A DNA stretch of 64,000 nt from Ascidia mentula (taxonomy: Eukaryota > Chordata > Ascidiacea > Phlebobranchia > Ascidiidae). A model generated the notes under the pieces. The model made no database searches. It was not told the origin of the DNA and worked only from the letters and a program-made list of their open reading frames with translations. How positions within the stretch are numbered: the stretch's first letter is position 1; each line of letters opens with the position of its first letter. Shown in pieces: positions 22,452 through 33,836 of this stretch. Location: positions 17,427,001 through 17,491,000 of the forward strand of contig OX387199.1 in assembly GCA_947561715.1 (NCBI GenBank). Direction: 5' to 3'. The translations under genes and the position numbers were made by a program.

Positions 22452-23406
22452 ACCGATGCCATACATTTATTTCCAGTTTGTTGTGGGATTTTCTATGTGC
22501 ATTTGGATCGACTTGTTATCTTTGTTTAAATGTGTGTGTGTTTGTTAGTATCCGTATAGATTGTCACAGCAACTGTAAGTGAAGAAGGTATTCCAACGTT
22601 TGCCCTTTACATGTCATTGTTCAAAATTCGTAACTGTTTATGTATAATGCCTGACATTATTTACAAGTTTTTTTTGGGGGTGGGCGTCAAACTAATTTGG
22701 CGCCGACGATGTTTTTGCCATTAAGTAAGGGAAGCCAGTCTTCCTCGCTGGGTGTATTTTATTTTGAGCCTAAAAAAAGAAATGGTCACCAATCAATTTC
22801 AAGCATTACTCAGTTCTTTATTAGTCATGTGGCGCAATCCCTGATTAACATAAAACACCAAGGTTGTATTTCTAACGCTACGTTGACAACAAAAACCTAA
22901 CGTCATCGCATCTGATTGTGTTTCTATTTTTGTTTTGTTGCTCGCGTGGTAGTCGAGGTTGGCCTCATAACGCCTGGAATTGAAATGTTACGCTCCGCTA
23001 GACATGCGATACGCCCAGTGTTTCCCAACCGGTGGTACGTGATAGCATTCCAGGTGCTACGCGAGCACCTTTCCGTAATTTGCGGATATAGTTCGTATTT
23101 AAAAATCGTAAGTGATCTCAAATTGTTCGTTAACTTCATCCCTAAGGTTACACTCAACTAGGTGGTACGCGTCGTAATGACTTTTCGGTTTAGTGATATT
23201 CCTAATTCCAGATATTAAAGTTATCAGTCGAATCCGGCCAGATAATTTGGATCCGGCAGTTTGCTAACCACAATAGAAGCGTGCGTTTTCCCGGCGTGGT
23301 AAAAAGAGTTGATGCCTGAAGTATGTGCTTTGTTAAGTTTAGGTTATATCATTAGTGGAACAAAGAAGAGCATTTTTAGTATGCTAAAACCACATCATTT
23401 GTGATT
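22452..23406. repeat. Array tail block, left half, copy 3
   Basis: After about 250 bases of unremarkable 3' flank (with a T-run near 22670), 22710-23406 repeats the block at 6140-6640. Near 23195-23275 it also contains the end of the upstream block (GATATTAAAGTTATCA ... GGATCCGGCAGTTTGCTAACC), showing that array units were joined head to tail. It is cut by the Penelope-like insertion and resumes at about 25540. No gene is seen. Confidence 0.6.
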
Positions 23407-23587
23407 ATAATGCTTGCTTGTGCACTGCTATTGTAAGAGACTGACTATAGTAAACTACTTTATTAGCACGAGCTTCCGCGAGCTTGATCTCGCTTCTTCA
23501 GGTGCAGCAAATAACGTGTCAAATAAAATGTGGTAACAGCGCTAAAAACAAGAAAGAAAATAAGCACGAAGAGGTGATCATTGTTGG

Positions 23588-24151
23588 TCAGTTAGTGCCC
23601 GTGGCATCTTGGTGCGTGGAGTGACTCATGAAGTCCCAGTCTCTATTGAGACCGTGATTGACAGAGTCAAACTTTTCGATGTGGCGTTGTTCCGCCGTCT
23701 CTCTCGCTAGTCTAGTTCTTCGCTTGACCTTCTGCAGAACCATAACCCTCATGTCTTCCACACTGTCGTCAGGCTCGTTGAAATGAGCTCCTACCGGTTT
23801 CTCGGTATTGTTGTGCCGAATATCACACTTGTGTCCGTTCATCCTTTGTCTAAGTGTTTGTCCGGTCTGTCCGATGTGCAAAGCTCGTGGACAGCGAGCA
23901 CACGTTAAGGCGTAAATGACGTTGGTTGACCTGCAGGAAAATGTTCCCTGTGGTGAAAAATGTTGCCCATGCTTAGTCATGAGCTGATTAGCCCGGTTTA
24001 TCAGGTGGCACTGTGCGCATCTCGCGCCTCCACATGGGTATGTCCCAAAGTTCTCCTTGGTAGAAGTCCCCGTGTGGGTTAACATTCCCATCACCAGGCT
24101 TTTTTTACATGTTGCCCAAGGTACACAAACCGAATATTCCAGGACGTCCAA
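23588..24151 (-). pseudogene. Penelope-like GIY-YIG endonuclease end, left arm
   Basis: The frame shows a Cys-rich linker (YPCGGARCAQCHL, FSCRS) then the GIY-YIG domain: VIYALTC, LHIGQTGQTLRQRMNGH and the downstream glutamate in RETAEQRHIEKFDS. It ends at a stop at 23588. It is cut off at its N-terminal side by the inversion point, so the reverse transcriptase is missing on this strand. The linker and first half of the domain survive only in this arm. Confidence 0.82.
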
Positions 24152-24864
24152 TTGTAAGCGGCATTGGCACGCTCACGGAAATGGTATCGGGGTACGTGGA
24201 AAAATTATTAAAGCCACACGCTCAAGCCGCCAATAGCCATGTTCGGGACACCACGGATTTTATCAGACAGCTATCCTCCATCAAACACCTTCCACCCGAG
24301 GCTATAGTGGTTATGTTGGATGTTATATCCCTGTACAGCAACACAGACCACGGACGCGGACTGGAAGCCTTGCATAAAATACTTCCCGAAGAAGATGACT
24401 TCACAGAAATTGCTATTCAATTGACCAAGTTCATTCTGACACACAATAACTTTCTCTTCAACGATGAACACTACATTCAGGTCAAGGGGACGGCGATGGG
24501 CACACGCCTAGCACCACAGTACGCGAACATTTTCATGGCAGATTTAGAGGAACGATTAACGAACACCTGGAAACCGTCCCTTGTATTGTACCGTCGATTT
24601 ATCGACGATATCTTTTTCATCTGGACTGGGGGAGAGAATTGTCTTCGAACCTTCGTGGAGGATCCTAACATACAGTTCACCATGGAACACTCGCTCACAT
24701 CGGTGCATTTCTTAGACGTAACGGTTTCGCTGAACGACGGTAAACTCTTTACCTCCATATACCGGAAGCCAACGGACAGCGGCAAAAACCTACATCTTTC
24801 CAGTGCCCATCCGAAACATGTGTATCGATCCATTGTACACTCACAAACACTCCGGTACAGATAA
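24109..24864 (+). pseudogene. Penelope-like reverse transcriptase fragment
   Basis: About 250 codons with the order expected for Penelope-like RT: LPKVHKPNIPGRPIVS, DVISLYSNTDHGRGLEAL, KGTAMGTRLAPQYANIFMAD, the catalytic box YRRFIDDIFFIW, then VHFLDVTV. The N-terminal part is missing and the frame is lost near 24862; the next 190 bases continue in another frame (RRDDCNAQLRELRNRLI ... RIPIVVTY). Not functional as read. Confidence 0.88.
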
Positions 24865-25061
24865 ATATGTTCCCGTCGTGATGACTGCAACGCACAGTTG
24901 CGTGAACTGCGTAACAGGCTTATAGTGAATGACTACCGATCCAGCATGGTAGACGAGGAGATGACAAGAGCGACAACCGTCCCACGAGAGCGGCTTATTC
25001 AAGAGAACCAGCGTGGTAGCAAAAACACACGAATCCCCATCGTCGTCACATACAACAAACA

Positions 25062-25316
25062 ATGAACGGACACAAGTGTGATATTCGGCACAACAATACC
25101 GAGAAACCGGTAGGAGCTCATTTCAACGAGCCTGACCACAGTGTGGGAGATATGAGGGTTATGGTTCTACAGAAGGTAAAGAGAAGAACTAGACTAGCGA
25201 GAGAGACGGCGGAACAACGCCACATCGAAAAGTTTGACTCTGTCAATCACGCTCTCAATAGAGACTGGGGCTTCATGAGTCACTCCACGCACCAAGATGC
25301 CACGGGCACTAAGTGA
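25062..25316 (+). pseudogene. Penelope-like GIY-YIG C-terminal remnant, right arm
   Basis: 84 codons matching the C-terminal part of the left-arm frame (MNGHKCDIRHNN ... AEQRHIEKFDSVNH). The Cys linker and the GIY-YIG core are deleted at the join near 25060, so no complete endonuclease remains on this strand. Confidence 0.8.
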
Positions 25317-25539
25317 CCAACAATGATCACCTCTTCGTGCTTTTTTTCTTTCTTGTTTTTTGGCGCTGTTACCTCATTTTATTTGACACGCTATTTGCTG
25401 CACCTGAAGAAGCGAGATCAATCTCGCGAAAGCTCGTGCTAATAAAGTGATTTCATAGTCAGTCCCTTATAAAAGCAGTGCACAAGCAAGCATTATAGGC
25501 ATAGACCAGAGACTGACACGGCAAATTGAAGAAATTGTT

Positions 25540-26336
25540 TGTGATGTGATTCAGTTTCCGTATAAATTATATTCATTTCCGTGATTTACCCTGCGATTGG
25601 ATGTTAAAAACTCCTATCCAAACCCTCGACATAACAATTAATACGACACAATTCCTTTACGCACTTAATGTATTTTTCATTCATATTTATGTCACAAAAC
25701 CATTGATAATCATGTTTACCCAGCACGGTTCAACACGCCACAGACAACATTAGCAACAAACAACCAAAATGGATGTCAGTAAGTATAATTTCGTGTAGAA
25801 GGTCGAACTAATTCAAAATACAAAACAAGGCACTTTTAAATTTTGCGCGGTTAGTTAAGAAAGATAATTGGATGGTAAAGATTCGGAAACTTTCTTCGCC
25901 GAAATACGAATGGAGCAAGGGGAAAAATTTGTTTTTGGTAATTATACACAATCAAACAGCACAAAATGTTTTGTTTGTTCAAATCGCATCGTAACAGACG
26001 AATCGTTATTAGTTCTACATAAACTCCACACTGCATTACATTAATCTAAGTGCAGGCAGAAACAGGTAAGCGCATATATATAAGCGAAATTATAATATGA
26101 AGTGAAGCAAAAATCACGTGTAATATAGCGTTTTGTGGGGCTCGCGGACCCCCAAGAGGCCGTGGGGTGGTTAATTTACAACTTTATTTTTCACAAGAGC
26201 TTAGGTAAATATCACGCAAGGGTCCGCAAACCTTATGTTGTAAACAGGGGACCGAATTACAAAAAAGTTGGGAATCACTGAATCAGAAACCTCAAAAAAA
26301 AAGACTTTATAACCAAGCGGAAAATTTACGATCAAA
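25540..26336. repeat. Array tail block, right half, copy 3 (3' flank of F4)
   Basis: Continues the block interrupted by the Penelope-like element, from GATGTGATTCAGTTTCCGTA to the stop of F4. It is more diverged from copies 1, 2 and 4 than those are from each other. No gene is seen. Confidence 0.6.
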
Positions 26337-27445
26337 CTAATCGCTAACAGCGAGAAACTCCTTGATTTCATTGATTTTTTTGTCCACCTCCTCTTTCTGA
26401 AAATTGCCGTCCTCATTTGGAGTCAACATACTGAAAATAAATTTGTATTTTTTGTTTGAATTGCTTTTACAGCAGTGTTAAGACATTCTGTAGTTTGAAA
26501 TGACTCCAGAACATGTAAATAACATACATTTGCATCTTGCTATGCACACGTTGGTCAACGCTTGCGAATCGCATGGAAATGCGACTTTATGCAACCACAT
26601 GATTATGCTTAAAGAACTTACAAACACTTGCCGTTGTAATCTACAAACACTTACCGTTTTATCAGTTCTTTAGCGCTTTCTTTGCGCAGTACATATCTGT
26701 CTGTATTGTGTCGTTTGCCTATAAGATTCCCTGTAGCATTCCGTTCTCCGAAGATTTTCTCTAAGTGTTGACACTCTCCAATATCAATAGCAAACTTAAT
26801 GCAAGCAGCAGTTGGAATGTGTTTTACTTGGTCGTATATTTCGTGGTTGCGAAGAAAGGGCTTTGCCATTTCGAAAACCAAACCATACAGAACATGACGG
26901 TACAGCTCTCTGACATTTCGAAACTGCTGAGACCACGTGCTTACAAAATCTACTTTGAACTCTTCACGAATCTTTTGTAATTTTGTTTCTGTAAAATCGG
27001 CGAGACCTTTGCTTCTCCACAAATCACACCTGCCTTTAAAAAAGAGCTGATCCCAAAGACCGCGATCCCCATCAGAAACCTTTGGGTTGGTGAAGATTTC
27101 AGGTCGACCAGGTCTTAATACCACAATGGTTGCTTCCGATTTGCTGTCCACGCTCAAAATAATACACATTCCGGGTTTGTACAATGAATTATCACCAAGT
27201 ATTGCAATTATTTGGCGAATTAGATGATTTGGTTTGAATTTGGACACATCGTACGAAATGCACACAAGTTTGTGGAACTTAACCGGCTTCTTCTTTTTGG
27301 TTTTCAATTCCTCGATTCTGTCAAGAATTTTTCCCTTTATGCCACCCTCAATTACAGCCCTTCTCAAACCTAAAGGTTTCACACATTCTTCTTCAGATAT
27401 TACATTGCAAAACTCCTCGCAAGCCTCGTCAATGGTGCAGGACAT
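26337..27445 (-). CDS. Family F gene, copy F4
   Basis: Exon 1 is 27445-26655, ending AAACG|GTAAGT in phase 2. Exon 2 is 26430-26337 (94 nt). The product is 294 aa, intact. It keeps KPGMCI, LWDQLFF, YRHVLYGL and HIPTAACIKFAIDIGECQ. The last exon reads MLTPNEDGNFQKEE, an EF-loop-like N-x-D-G-x-F-x-x-x-E pattern without the first acid. It differs from F1 and F6 by scattered substitutions, so it is a separate older copy. Role unknown. Confidence 0.75.
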
Positions 27446-28584
27446 TCTGTTTTACTGCGTATATGTGCGTATCGATTTGAACTGGATACTGGGTCTGGCG
27501 AGACTGACGCAAATAACAACTATACAATGTGTTTTCTTACGATTGTGGAATCATGGTTTTGACTGAGCGAAACCAGCCTCTTCCAGAAACCTGTTTGCAA
27601 TTAACCACGCCCGTCGCTTAGCACTCTGCAAAGCACAGTATCTCCAGGGCAAAGTTGTGTGGCAACAAATACCACATGTTTACAAAGTTATATTTAGTTT
27701 TCCGTGAACAGCAGTCGTTTTTTTCCTGCCCTTCTCCGAGCCACAAGCTCTAACATTGCGTTTTGACGAGAAAACGGTTAATGGCTGCCAAAGTAAATGA
27801 CGCCCAGACATGACAATTTTTGAACTTCTTTTTTGTTGCTCTGCAGACCTCACAGGCCGAAGCGCAGACCGACATTCTTTAGACCACTGCGTAAAACAAA
27901 CACAAAACTGTTTACATCATGGGAAAATGACACAGGGACCACAGAAATCAGCCTGTTCTGCTTGGTGGTGCCAACATCAAATCTTTGCTGGTCTGGTGTC
28001 CAAAATTACTCACAAAGTGTGGCAGTCGATCAGCGTCAGTGGATCTTTAATTGCAAAGCATACAGAAATTTCAACTTCGTATAGATGACATCGTCACATG
28101 CGAGTACGAGCACAATCGGCAAATTACAGATTTACATCAATTGATGCAGACTTGGCAAAAAAGTGTAAGTGCCCATAAACAATTAGAGTTCTTACTCAAA
28201 GGGTTAACTCCTTGACTTTTTTGTCTCTCGCATCATAACATCAGAATGATATTGAATTACGTTGTTCTATTTTTGAACCCAACAGAGAGAACAGTTTCGC
28301 TTGGTAAACCAAGGTATCAACACAAATCAAATACACAATTTCAGTTCCTTGTTGTTCAATTTGTTGCGCCGTTTCAGTGTAACTTCGATGAACAAATACC
28401 AATCACATCATATTGCAACACCGCCATTGTTTGTTACTTGTGGTAAAAGCACAACGATATTGTGAGGTGGCCAACATGTGCGACTTTATTGACATAAGTC
28501 ATTGCGCTTCTCCAACTTTTTTATGCGTGCGACTCACTTTAGCCGAATAAGGCTGATTCAACTTGTCATTTTCGTTTTCGTGTC
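27446..28584. promoter_or_regulatory. Shared upstream block of family F, copy at F4
   Basis: Same block as 8522-9700 with the same ordered landmarks (GGCGAGACTGACGCAAATAA, GTTTTCCGTGAACAGCAG, CAGACCTCACAGGCCGAAGC). Its far end runs into the inverted repeat rather than into a plus-strand gene. No coding frame is conserved with the other copies. Confidence 0.4.
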
Positions 28585-29328
28585 AACTATTTTGACCACG
28601 CTGGGAAAACGTACACTTTAATAGCGGTTAGCAAACTGTCGGATCCAAATAACCAGGCCGGCTTTGATTGATAACTTTAATATCCGGAAGCAGTTCAGAC
28701 GTTTGTTCATAAAACAGTGATTGAATTACATTGTAATTCTCCATATATAACCTTCCTCGTTGTTTCCTGTAGGTACTTTCCCTACTGGTACAACAAAGTC
28801 CTCCAATCTTTACGAAATATTTGTATTGCGTGTTTCGCTCAAACCAAGTATCCAAGTGAGTGTCTCTCAAACTGTGCGTCGCCCTGGTGCGTCTTGTTGA
28901 TTTACAAGTGAAAACGAATTGTTTTTTATGCGTGCGACTCACTTTTATGCGTGCGACGCAATTTTTAGCCGAATAAGGCTGATTCAACTTGTCATTTTCG
29001 TTTTCGAAAAACAGTTCGTTCTCACTTGGAAATCAACAAGACGCACCAGGGCGACGCACAGTTTGAGAGACACTCACTTACTTGGATACTTGGGTTTGAA
29101 CGAAACACGAAACACGCAATACAAATATTTAGTTAAGATTGGAGGACTTTGTTGTACCAGTAGGGAAAGTACCTACAGGTAACAACGAGGAAGGTTATAT
29201 ATGAAGAACTACATTGGACTTCAATCACTGTTTTATGAACAAACGTCTGAACTGCTTTCGGATATTAAAGTTATCAATCAAAGCCGGCCTGGTTATTTGG
29301 ATCCGACAGTTTGCTAACCGCTATTGAA
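28585..29328. repeat. Large inverted repeat, arms about 300 bp, spacer 93 bp
   Basis: 28617-28919 and 29013-29328 are reverse complements with a few differences, for example AATTCGTTTTCACTTGTAAAT against AGTTCGTTCTCACTTGGAAAT at the inner ends. Weaker similarity extends the left arm to about 28585. Each arm is the far end of the shared upstream block. The spacer repeats GCCGAATAAGGCTGATTCAA, which also lies just left of the palindrome. The long open frames here (28628-28987 and 28919-29182) are mirror images of each other and not evidence of genes. It likely arose by inverted duplication or replication template switching. Confidence 0.85.
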
Positions 29329-29329
29329 G

Positions 29330-29972
29330 TGTTTTCAAAATAGTTAATACCTGAAGAGTGTCGTTTGTTAAGGACGGCTTATCATTAGTGGAACAAATAA
29401 GAGCATGTATTAATGTGCTAATACAACTCGTTTGAGATGTGATTCAGTTTCCGTATAAAATATCTTCATTGCCTTAATTTACTCTGCGATTGGTTGTTAA
29501 TAACTACTTTCCAAGCCCTCTACAACCAATACTGTGCATTTCCATTGCACACTTAATGCATATTTATTGTATAATTATGTGACAAATCATTGACAATCCT
29601 GTTTACCCATTCCGACGCAACATCACAAAAAAGCTAATCAACCTAAAATTGCGTGGTTAGTTAAGAATGGTAATTGGACTGTGATTTTTCTGAATTTTCT
29701 TTTAGCCGAAATAAAAATGAAGCAAGTTCCAAAAAATATGTCGTTAAAAATGCTAAAACCACTTTGTTTTTGAGTGTGAAAATTACCAATTTCAGGTGGA
29801 AGCTGGGTGTAGTAAATGTGCGTAAACAAAGAGAAACCACCATGAAAAGTTTCAATTCATGTACAGACTACTATAGTATCTAAATATAACACAAAATCGA
29901 AATGCACAAATCATGCAGTGCAAGAATCAATAGGATTTTACCGAAGATCACAACAAACTGAATAACGACAAA
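29330..29972. repeat. Array tail block, diverged copy (3' flank of F5)
   Basis: Starts with sequence like the other tail blocks (GGCTTATCATTAGTGGAACA, GATGTGATTCAGTTTCCGTA) and then diverges strongly. Consistent with F5 being an old copy. No gene is seen. Confidence 0.5.
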
Positions 29973-31087
29973 CTAATCGATATTACACAGAAACTTCTTC
30001 ACTTCTTGGACTTTTTTGTTCACTTCGTCTCTTTGGAAGCTTCCGTCTTTGTTGGAAGTGAGCACCCTAAAATGTATGAAAATTTTTTATTTGATAAAAT
30101 AAATCTATATTTTAGGCGGAAGAACACGTCCAATTTTTAGGCCAAGTTTTAAGCTTTCAATAATATTTTTCTGGTCCGTTTGCAAGTGTGGTTCTATCAT
30201 GGCAAATATATTATTTTTTATATTATATATTCCAAAACTATTATTGTGTATTGTATTTCCTATTTAAAGTTCGGGCAACTAATTTCTTGACCGACAACTG
30301 ACCGTTCAATTATTTTTGTGGCGTTCGCTCGACGCTGTTCATATATAGAGTGTGTAACAAGTCCATCTGCTGTTGCACTCCGTTCTCCAAAGATTTTCTC
30401 CAAGTGTTGACACTCCCCGGCCTCGATAGCGAACTTAATGCAAGCAGCAGTTGGAATGTGTTTGATTTCGTCAAAACTTTCGTGGTTTCGAAAAAGGGGT
30501 TTTGCCATTTCGAAAACCAGACCGTATACAATGTGACGGTATTGCTCGTTAACTTTAACAATTGGCTGAGACCACATGCCGGGAAACTCCGCCTTGAACT
30601 CTCTGCGCATTTCTTGTAATTTGTCGTCTTCATAATACTTATGCTGACCTTCGTCTCTCCACATAGCACACCTGCTTTGGTAAAACAGTTTGCCCCAAAG
30701 GCCCCTGTCTTCTTCGCACTCCTTTGGCTTGGTAAATATTTCGGGTCGGCCAGGCCCCAATACAACAACGGCCGCCTCTGGGCCTTCGTGTGAAGTCAAA
30801 ACAATGCACATACCAGGTTTGTACAAAGAATCGTCGCCAAACAAAGCAACGAGTTGCCGGATTAGTTCGCTTGGTTTCACATCCGACACATCGTATGACT
30901 TATACATAAGCTTGGAGAAGCTAACAGACTTTTTCTTCATAGTTTTTAGTATGTTAATTCTATCAAGAATGTTTTGTTTTATACCTCCGCCAATACTGTC
31001 CATATCCCACAAATCTGGCAAATCTTCTTCTTTTTCTGATATCACTTTGCAAAACATCTCTGTGGCCTCGTCGATGGAGCACGACAT
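29973..31087 (-). CDS. Family F gene, copy F5 (divergent)
   Basis: Exon 1 is 31087-30303 and exon 2 is 30066-29973 (again 94 nt, after CATTTTAG). The product is 292 aa. The donor is ACG|GTCAGT, weaker than the GTAAGT of its relatives; without splicing the frame would read on to a stop at 30260, giving 275 aa. It keeps YRHIVYGL, HIPTAACIKFAIEAGECQ and LEKIFGER. Its upstream region is not the shared block. Exon 2 reads LTSNKDGSFQRDE, fitting the EF-loop-like pattern. Apparently intact. Confidence 0.72.
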
Positions 31088-31609
31088 TTTACATAGAATC
31101 CAGTACTATGCTAAAAACTTGCCCACGATTTTTAACTCCTGGTTTGATGACTAGAATCTAGATATGAATGGCAATATTTTTTGGGGATTTGTTTTGTACA
31201 GATTTTTTACACTTATGTTTTGAAAGTGCACCTGTGGTTTTCGCTTAGGATTACGATTGGACAACTTCTAATCTTCGAGTTTGACGAATAAAACTAAAAT
31301 GTTCGTAATTCTAATCTAATTTGGTAAACTGTGTAGGTTTTTATCTAATTTTCGACTTTAGCAAAAATGCAACTTTGCCCAACAGCATCATATCACCGCG
31401 ATCCCTTAAATGAGCTACAGTCGTGTACATACCCCAGTTTGCAAAACCCTGCTACATAACTGACTTAGGTACACGTATGGCAAATATTGTTATATAATGA
31501 CTTTATTAAAAGGTTGATAATCAGTTGTACCTTTAGCTCTGTACGAATTGTGCAAATTTCAATTAAACCTAATCCAGCCTAACCAAGTTCTAAAAGAGAG
31601 AGAGAGAGT

Positions 31610-31655
<46 letters not shown>

Positions 31656-32800
31656 AAACTCACGGGTATTTTGTTACTTTAACTATAGCGGGACAGTACG
31701 GGATATTTTTAACAATAGTTTCGCTCGATAAAAACTGAGGGTTGTAAAATGGGAATTACCCCGGTCGTTTACGCCTGGTAGCGATCGTGCACCATAGTTG
31801 TTTAAAAGACAGGGGTATACCCGTTTTCGTTAAACCACACTTGACGTTTGCCAACCAACAAAAACAGGGCTTCATAAAGCATTCTGAAGAAATGGTCCAT
31901 CGGCGTAAAAATTGTTTTATACGGAGCCAGAAATGCTTAGATATATTTTGTTGGACCAAAGGGTGAATGTCTAGCAATCGACCTTCTGCAACTACAGTAA
32001 CTATCGCTTATTCCTGATTCGATTTAACCGGCCTTCCCTTAAAACCTGACTGTGACGTCATATTGCCTAATGCTGTTGATTGGTTCCGAAATAACACGTA
32101 CACACAAGAGAACTCTCTAATTGCTTGGTCGACCAAGCGAAATATTTCTGCACTCACCAGCGGTACCTTAAACTTTTTAGACAACATTATTTTTAGAGGT
32201 TTTTTCTGTCCTACGCAACTCGTAGCCTAATCCAGGGATTCCAAACATGTCGCCCTTTGCGATGACGTTATCATCTTTCTAACAAATGGTTTGGCGACGC
32301 ACCCAAAAAATGTTGACCGTTCTTTGTAGGACAACTTCGCTTACGTAATACAATACGTCGTTTTTATTGCTGCAACAGTTGAAAAGTTCAGTTTGTTATG
32401 GAAACAAACTTCCCCTAAAGCCTTCGAGTAATCTTAATACGTCCCAATAACACGAAAACGACGCCCTCTGTTTGGGAACCTCTTCAGTATAAAACCACCT
32501 TGTGCAATAAATATTTCAGCCAATCATAGGCAAGCATTTTCTTATGATAGTTATGTACGACAAACAAACGTTCGCACAACTGTTAACACCATATTTTACA
32601 TTAAACGTCTACACCCGTATCGTTAACATTTATATTCTCTTTCTGCTGACAAGCATTTTCACATAGCAAAAAAAAACATAATCTGTAACAGAATGAGCCT
32701 TACCCTGATCCTATGTCCTTTCAACCGAAGCTATTTAAAATTTTGCAACGGTTATTGTCAGGAAAAACGATATACATAGCTGTCAACGTTAGTCTCATAT
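31088..32800. other. Gene-free interval between F5 and KLHL20 pseudogene B
   Basis: No supportable gene. It holds a GA microsatellite at 31594-31651. A 73-codon minus frame at 31756-31977 has no recognisable feature. The block shared with the other KLHL20 3' flanks begins at about 32830. Confidence 0.4.
31594..31651. repeat. GA dinucleotide microsatellite
   Basis: Nearly pure (AG)n over 58 bases, with a GTGA and a GAAA interruption. Confidence 0.95.
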
Positions 32801-33836
32801 TTGACATTTGCTATCTGAATAACAAAAGAAATTGTGCAGTCGGCCATATTACATTCAGTGAAGGGTAAAAGTTCGTCGTTCTTCGTGAAACGACAAATTG
32901 ACGACGAACCTATCTCTCTTTCTGCTAATAATCACTCACGCATACCCAAAATATAGCATAATACTATCAGAATAGTGATTACCGTATAATCCAGCATGAA
33001 TCACAGTAACCAAAGTTATTCAAAATTTCAAGCAGGTTTATTGACAGAAAAATGAAACAAAATGTAAACGTGTCACAGTGGTCGAAGTCAGATGGCGGCG
33101 TTGAAACAACTTAACCAACCATAAGTGATAATTTACGCACAAAGAAAAAACTTGCACCACTGCAACTACCAATGCTAGAGGGAGACATCGCTCAGACAAA
33201 AGTCACACGACAAAGTGTTACTAAATTTGTTTGTGTTGTTAGAGTCCAGTAGCAAGTTAGAAATATGCATAGAATAAGTTAGAAATAAGAAAACTTTAAA
33301 CAGACCTAATAATGTTATAGAAATTGTGGGATATGTGACAACGATTCGCATGGAATAATTTCATATTCAAAACAAAGACAAAAAAACGTTCGTTTTTTCA
33401 ATAAACAGGTTGACCAACCAACTTAATTTAAATAAAAGTTAACGGAAAATCTGACGTAACCTATGCGCAAAACGCTCAGTTAACCAAGCATGATTGTATA
33501 CAGTGTAAAGGCTGTCATCCACGTTTTGTTTGTGTTTTAGCTTTTGCATTCGAGTGCAAAAAACGCACGCATATTCGCACGTGATTTAAATCAGGGCTTG
33601 CATTTTCAAACGGGCTCCAGAACGAAAAAAATGAAAACACTGCTTCAAACAAGGCTAAAAACGTCCAAATTTGCTATTTCCATGGCCAAAAAATTGTCTT
33701 CCATTTTGCAAAATAAATAATCATACTCTGCTGTTGTGAATACACCTTTCCGAAACACCATTCTTTCATGATCCGCTGCGCCATCCATTGGTCACAGGCA
33801 TCGAAGTTCATTGTCGCCAGGGGGGGGGGTGGGCGT

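Larger units (their letters stand above)
23407..25496. mobile_element. Rearranged Penelope-like element with inverted arms
   Basis: Both ends carry the same terminal segment in opposite orientation (ATAATGCTTGCTTGTGCACT at the left, its complement at the right). The left arm (23407 to about 24108) is the 3' half on the minus strand, with the GIY-YIG domain. From about 24109 the plus strand carries the reverse transcriptase, then a GIY-YIG remnant and the tail. Between them about 24865-25060 is a frameshifted linker with a deletion. Inversion and partial duplication of this kind are typical of Penelope-like insertions. It interrupts the tail block, whose sequence continues on the right. Tails contain a CTGAAGA/GCGAG/CTCGC/GAAA pattern, a decayed hammerhead-like core. 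Confidence 0.88.

Noticed and set aside
23021-23160. CAGTGTTTCCCAACCGGTGG as the left end of a hAT element
   Set aside because: The start is typical, but no matching right terminus or 8-bp duplication could be found in either copy (6.46 and 23.02 kb).
25380-25460. Tail of the Penelope-like element as an active hammerhead
   Set aside because: The core reads CTGAAGA, an extra base precedes stem II and stem I does not pair; it is described only as a decayed core.
28628-29182. Overlapping 119- and 87-codon frames on opposite strands as genes
   Set aside because: They are the two arms of one inverted repeat and encode the same stretch; no splice or start context supports them.
30260-30302. F5 as a single-exon 275-aa protein ending at 30260
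   Set aside because: A GTCAGT donor lies exactly at the family's splice position, and a 94-nt exon 2 in the right phase follows at 30066-29973.
31756-31977. 73-codon minus-strand frame as a gene
   Set aside because: No recognisable domain, no duplicate in the array and no splice or promoter evidence.
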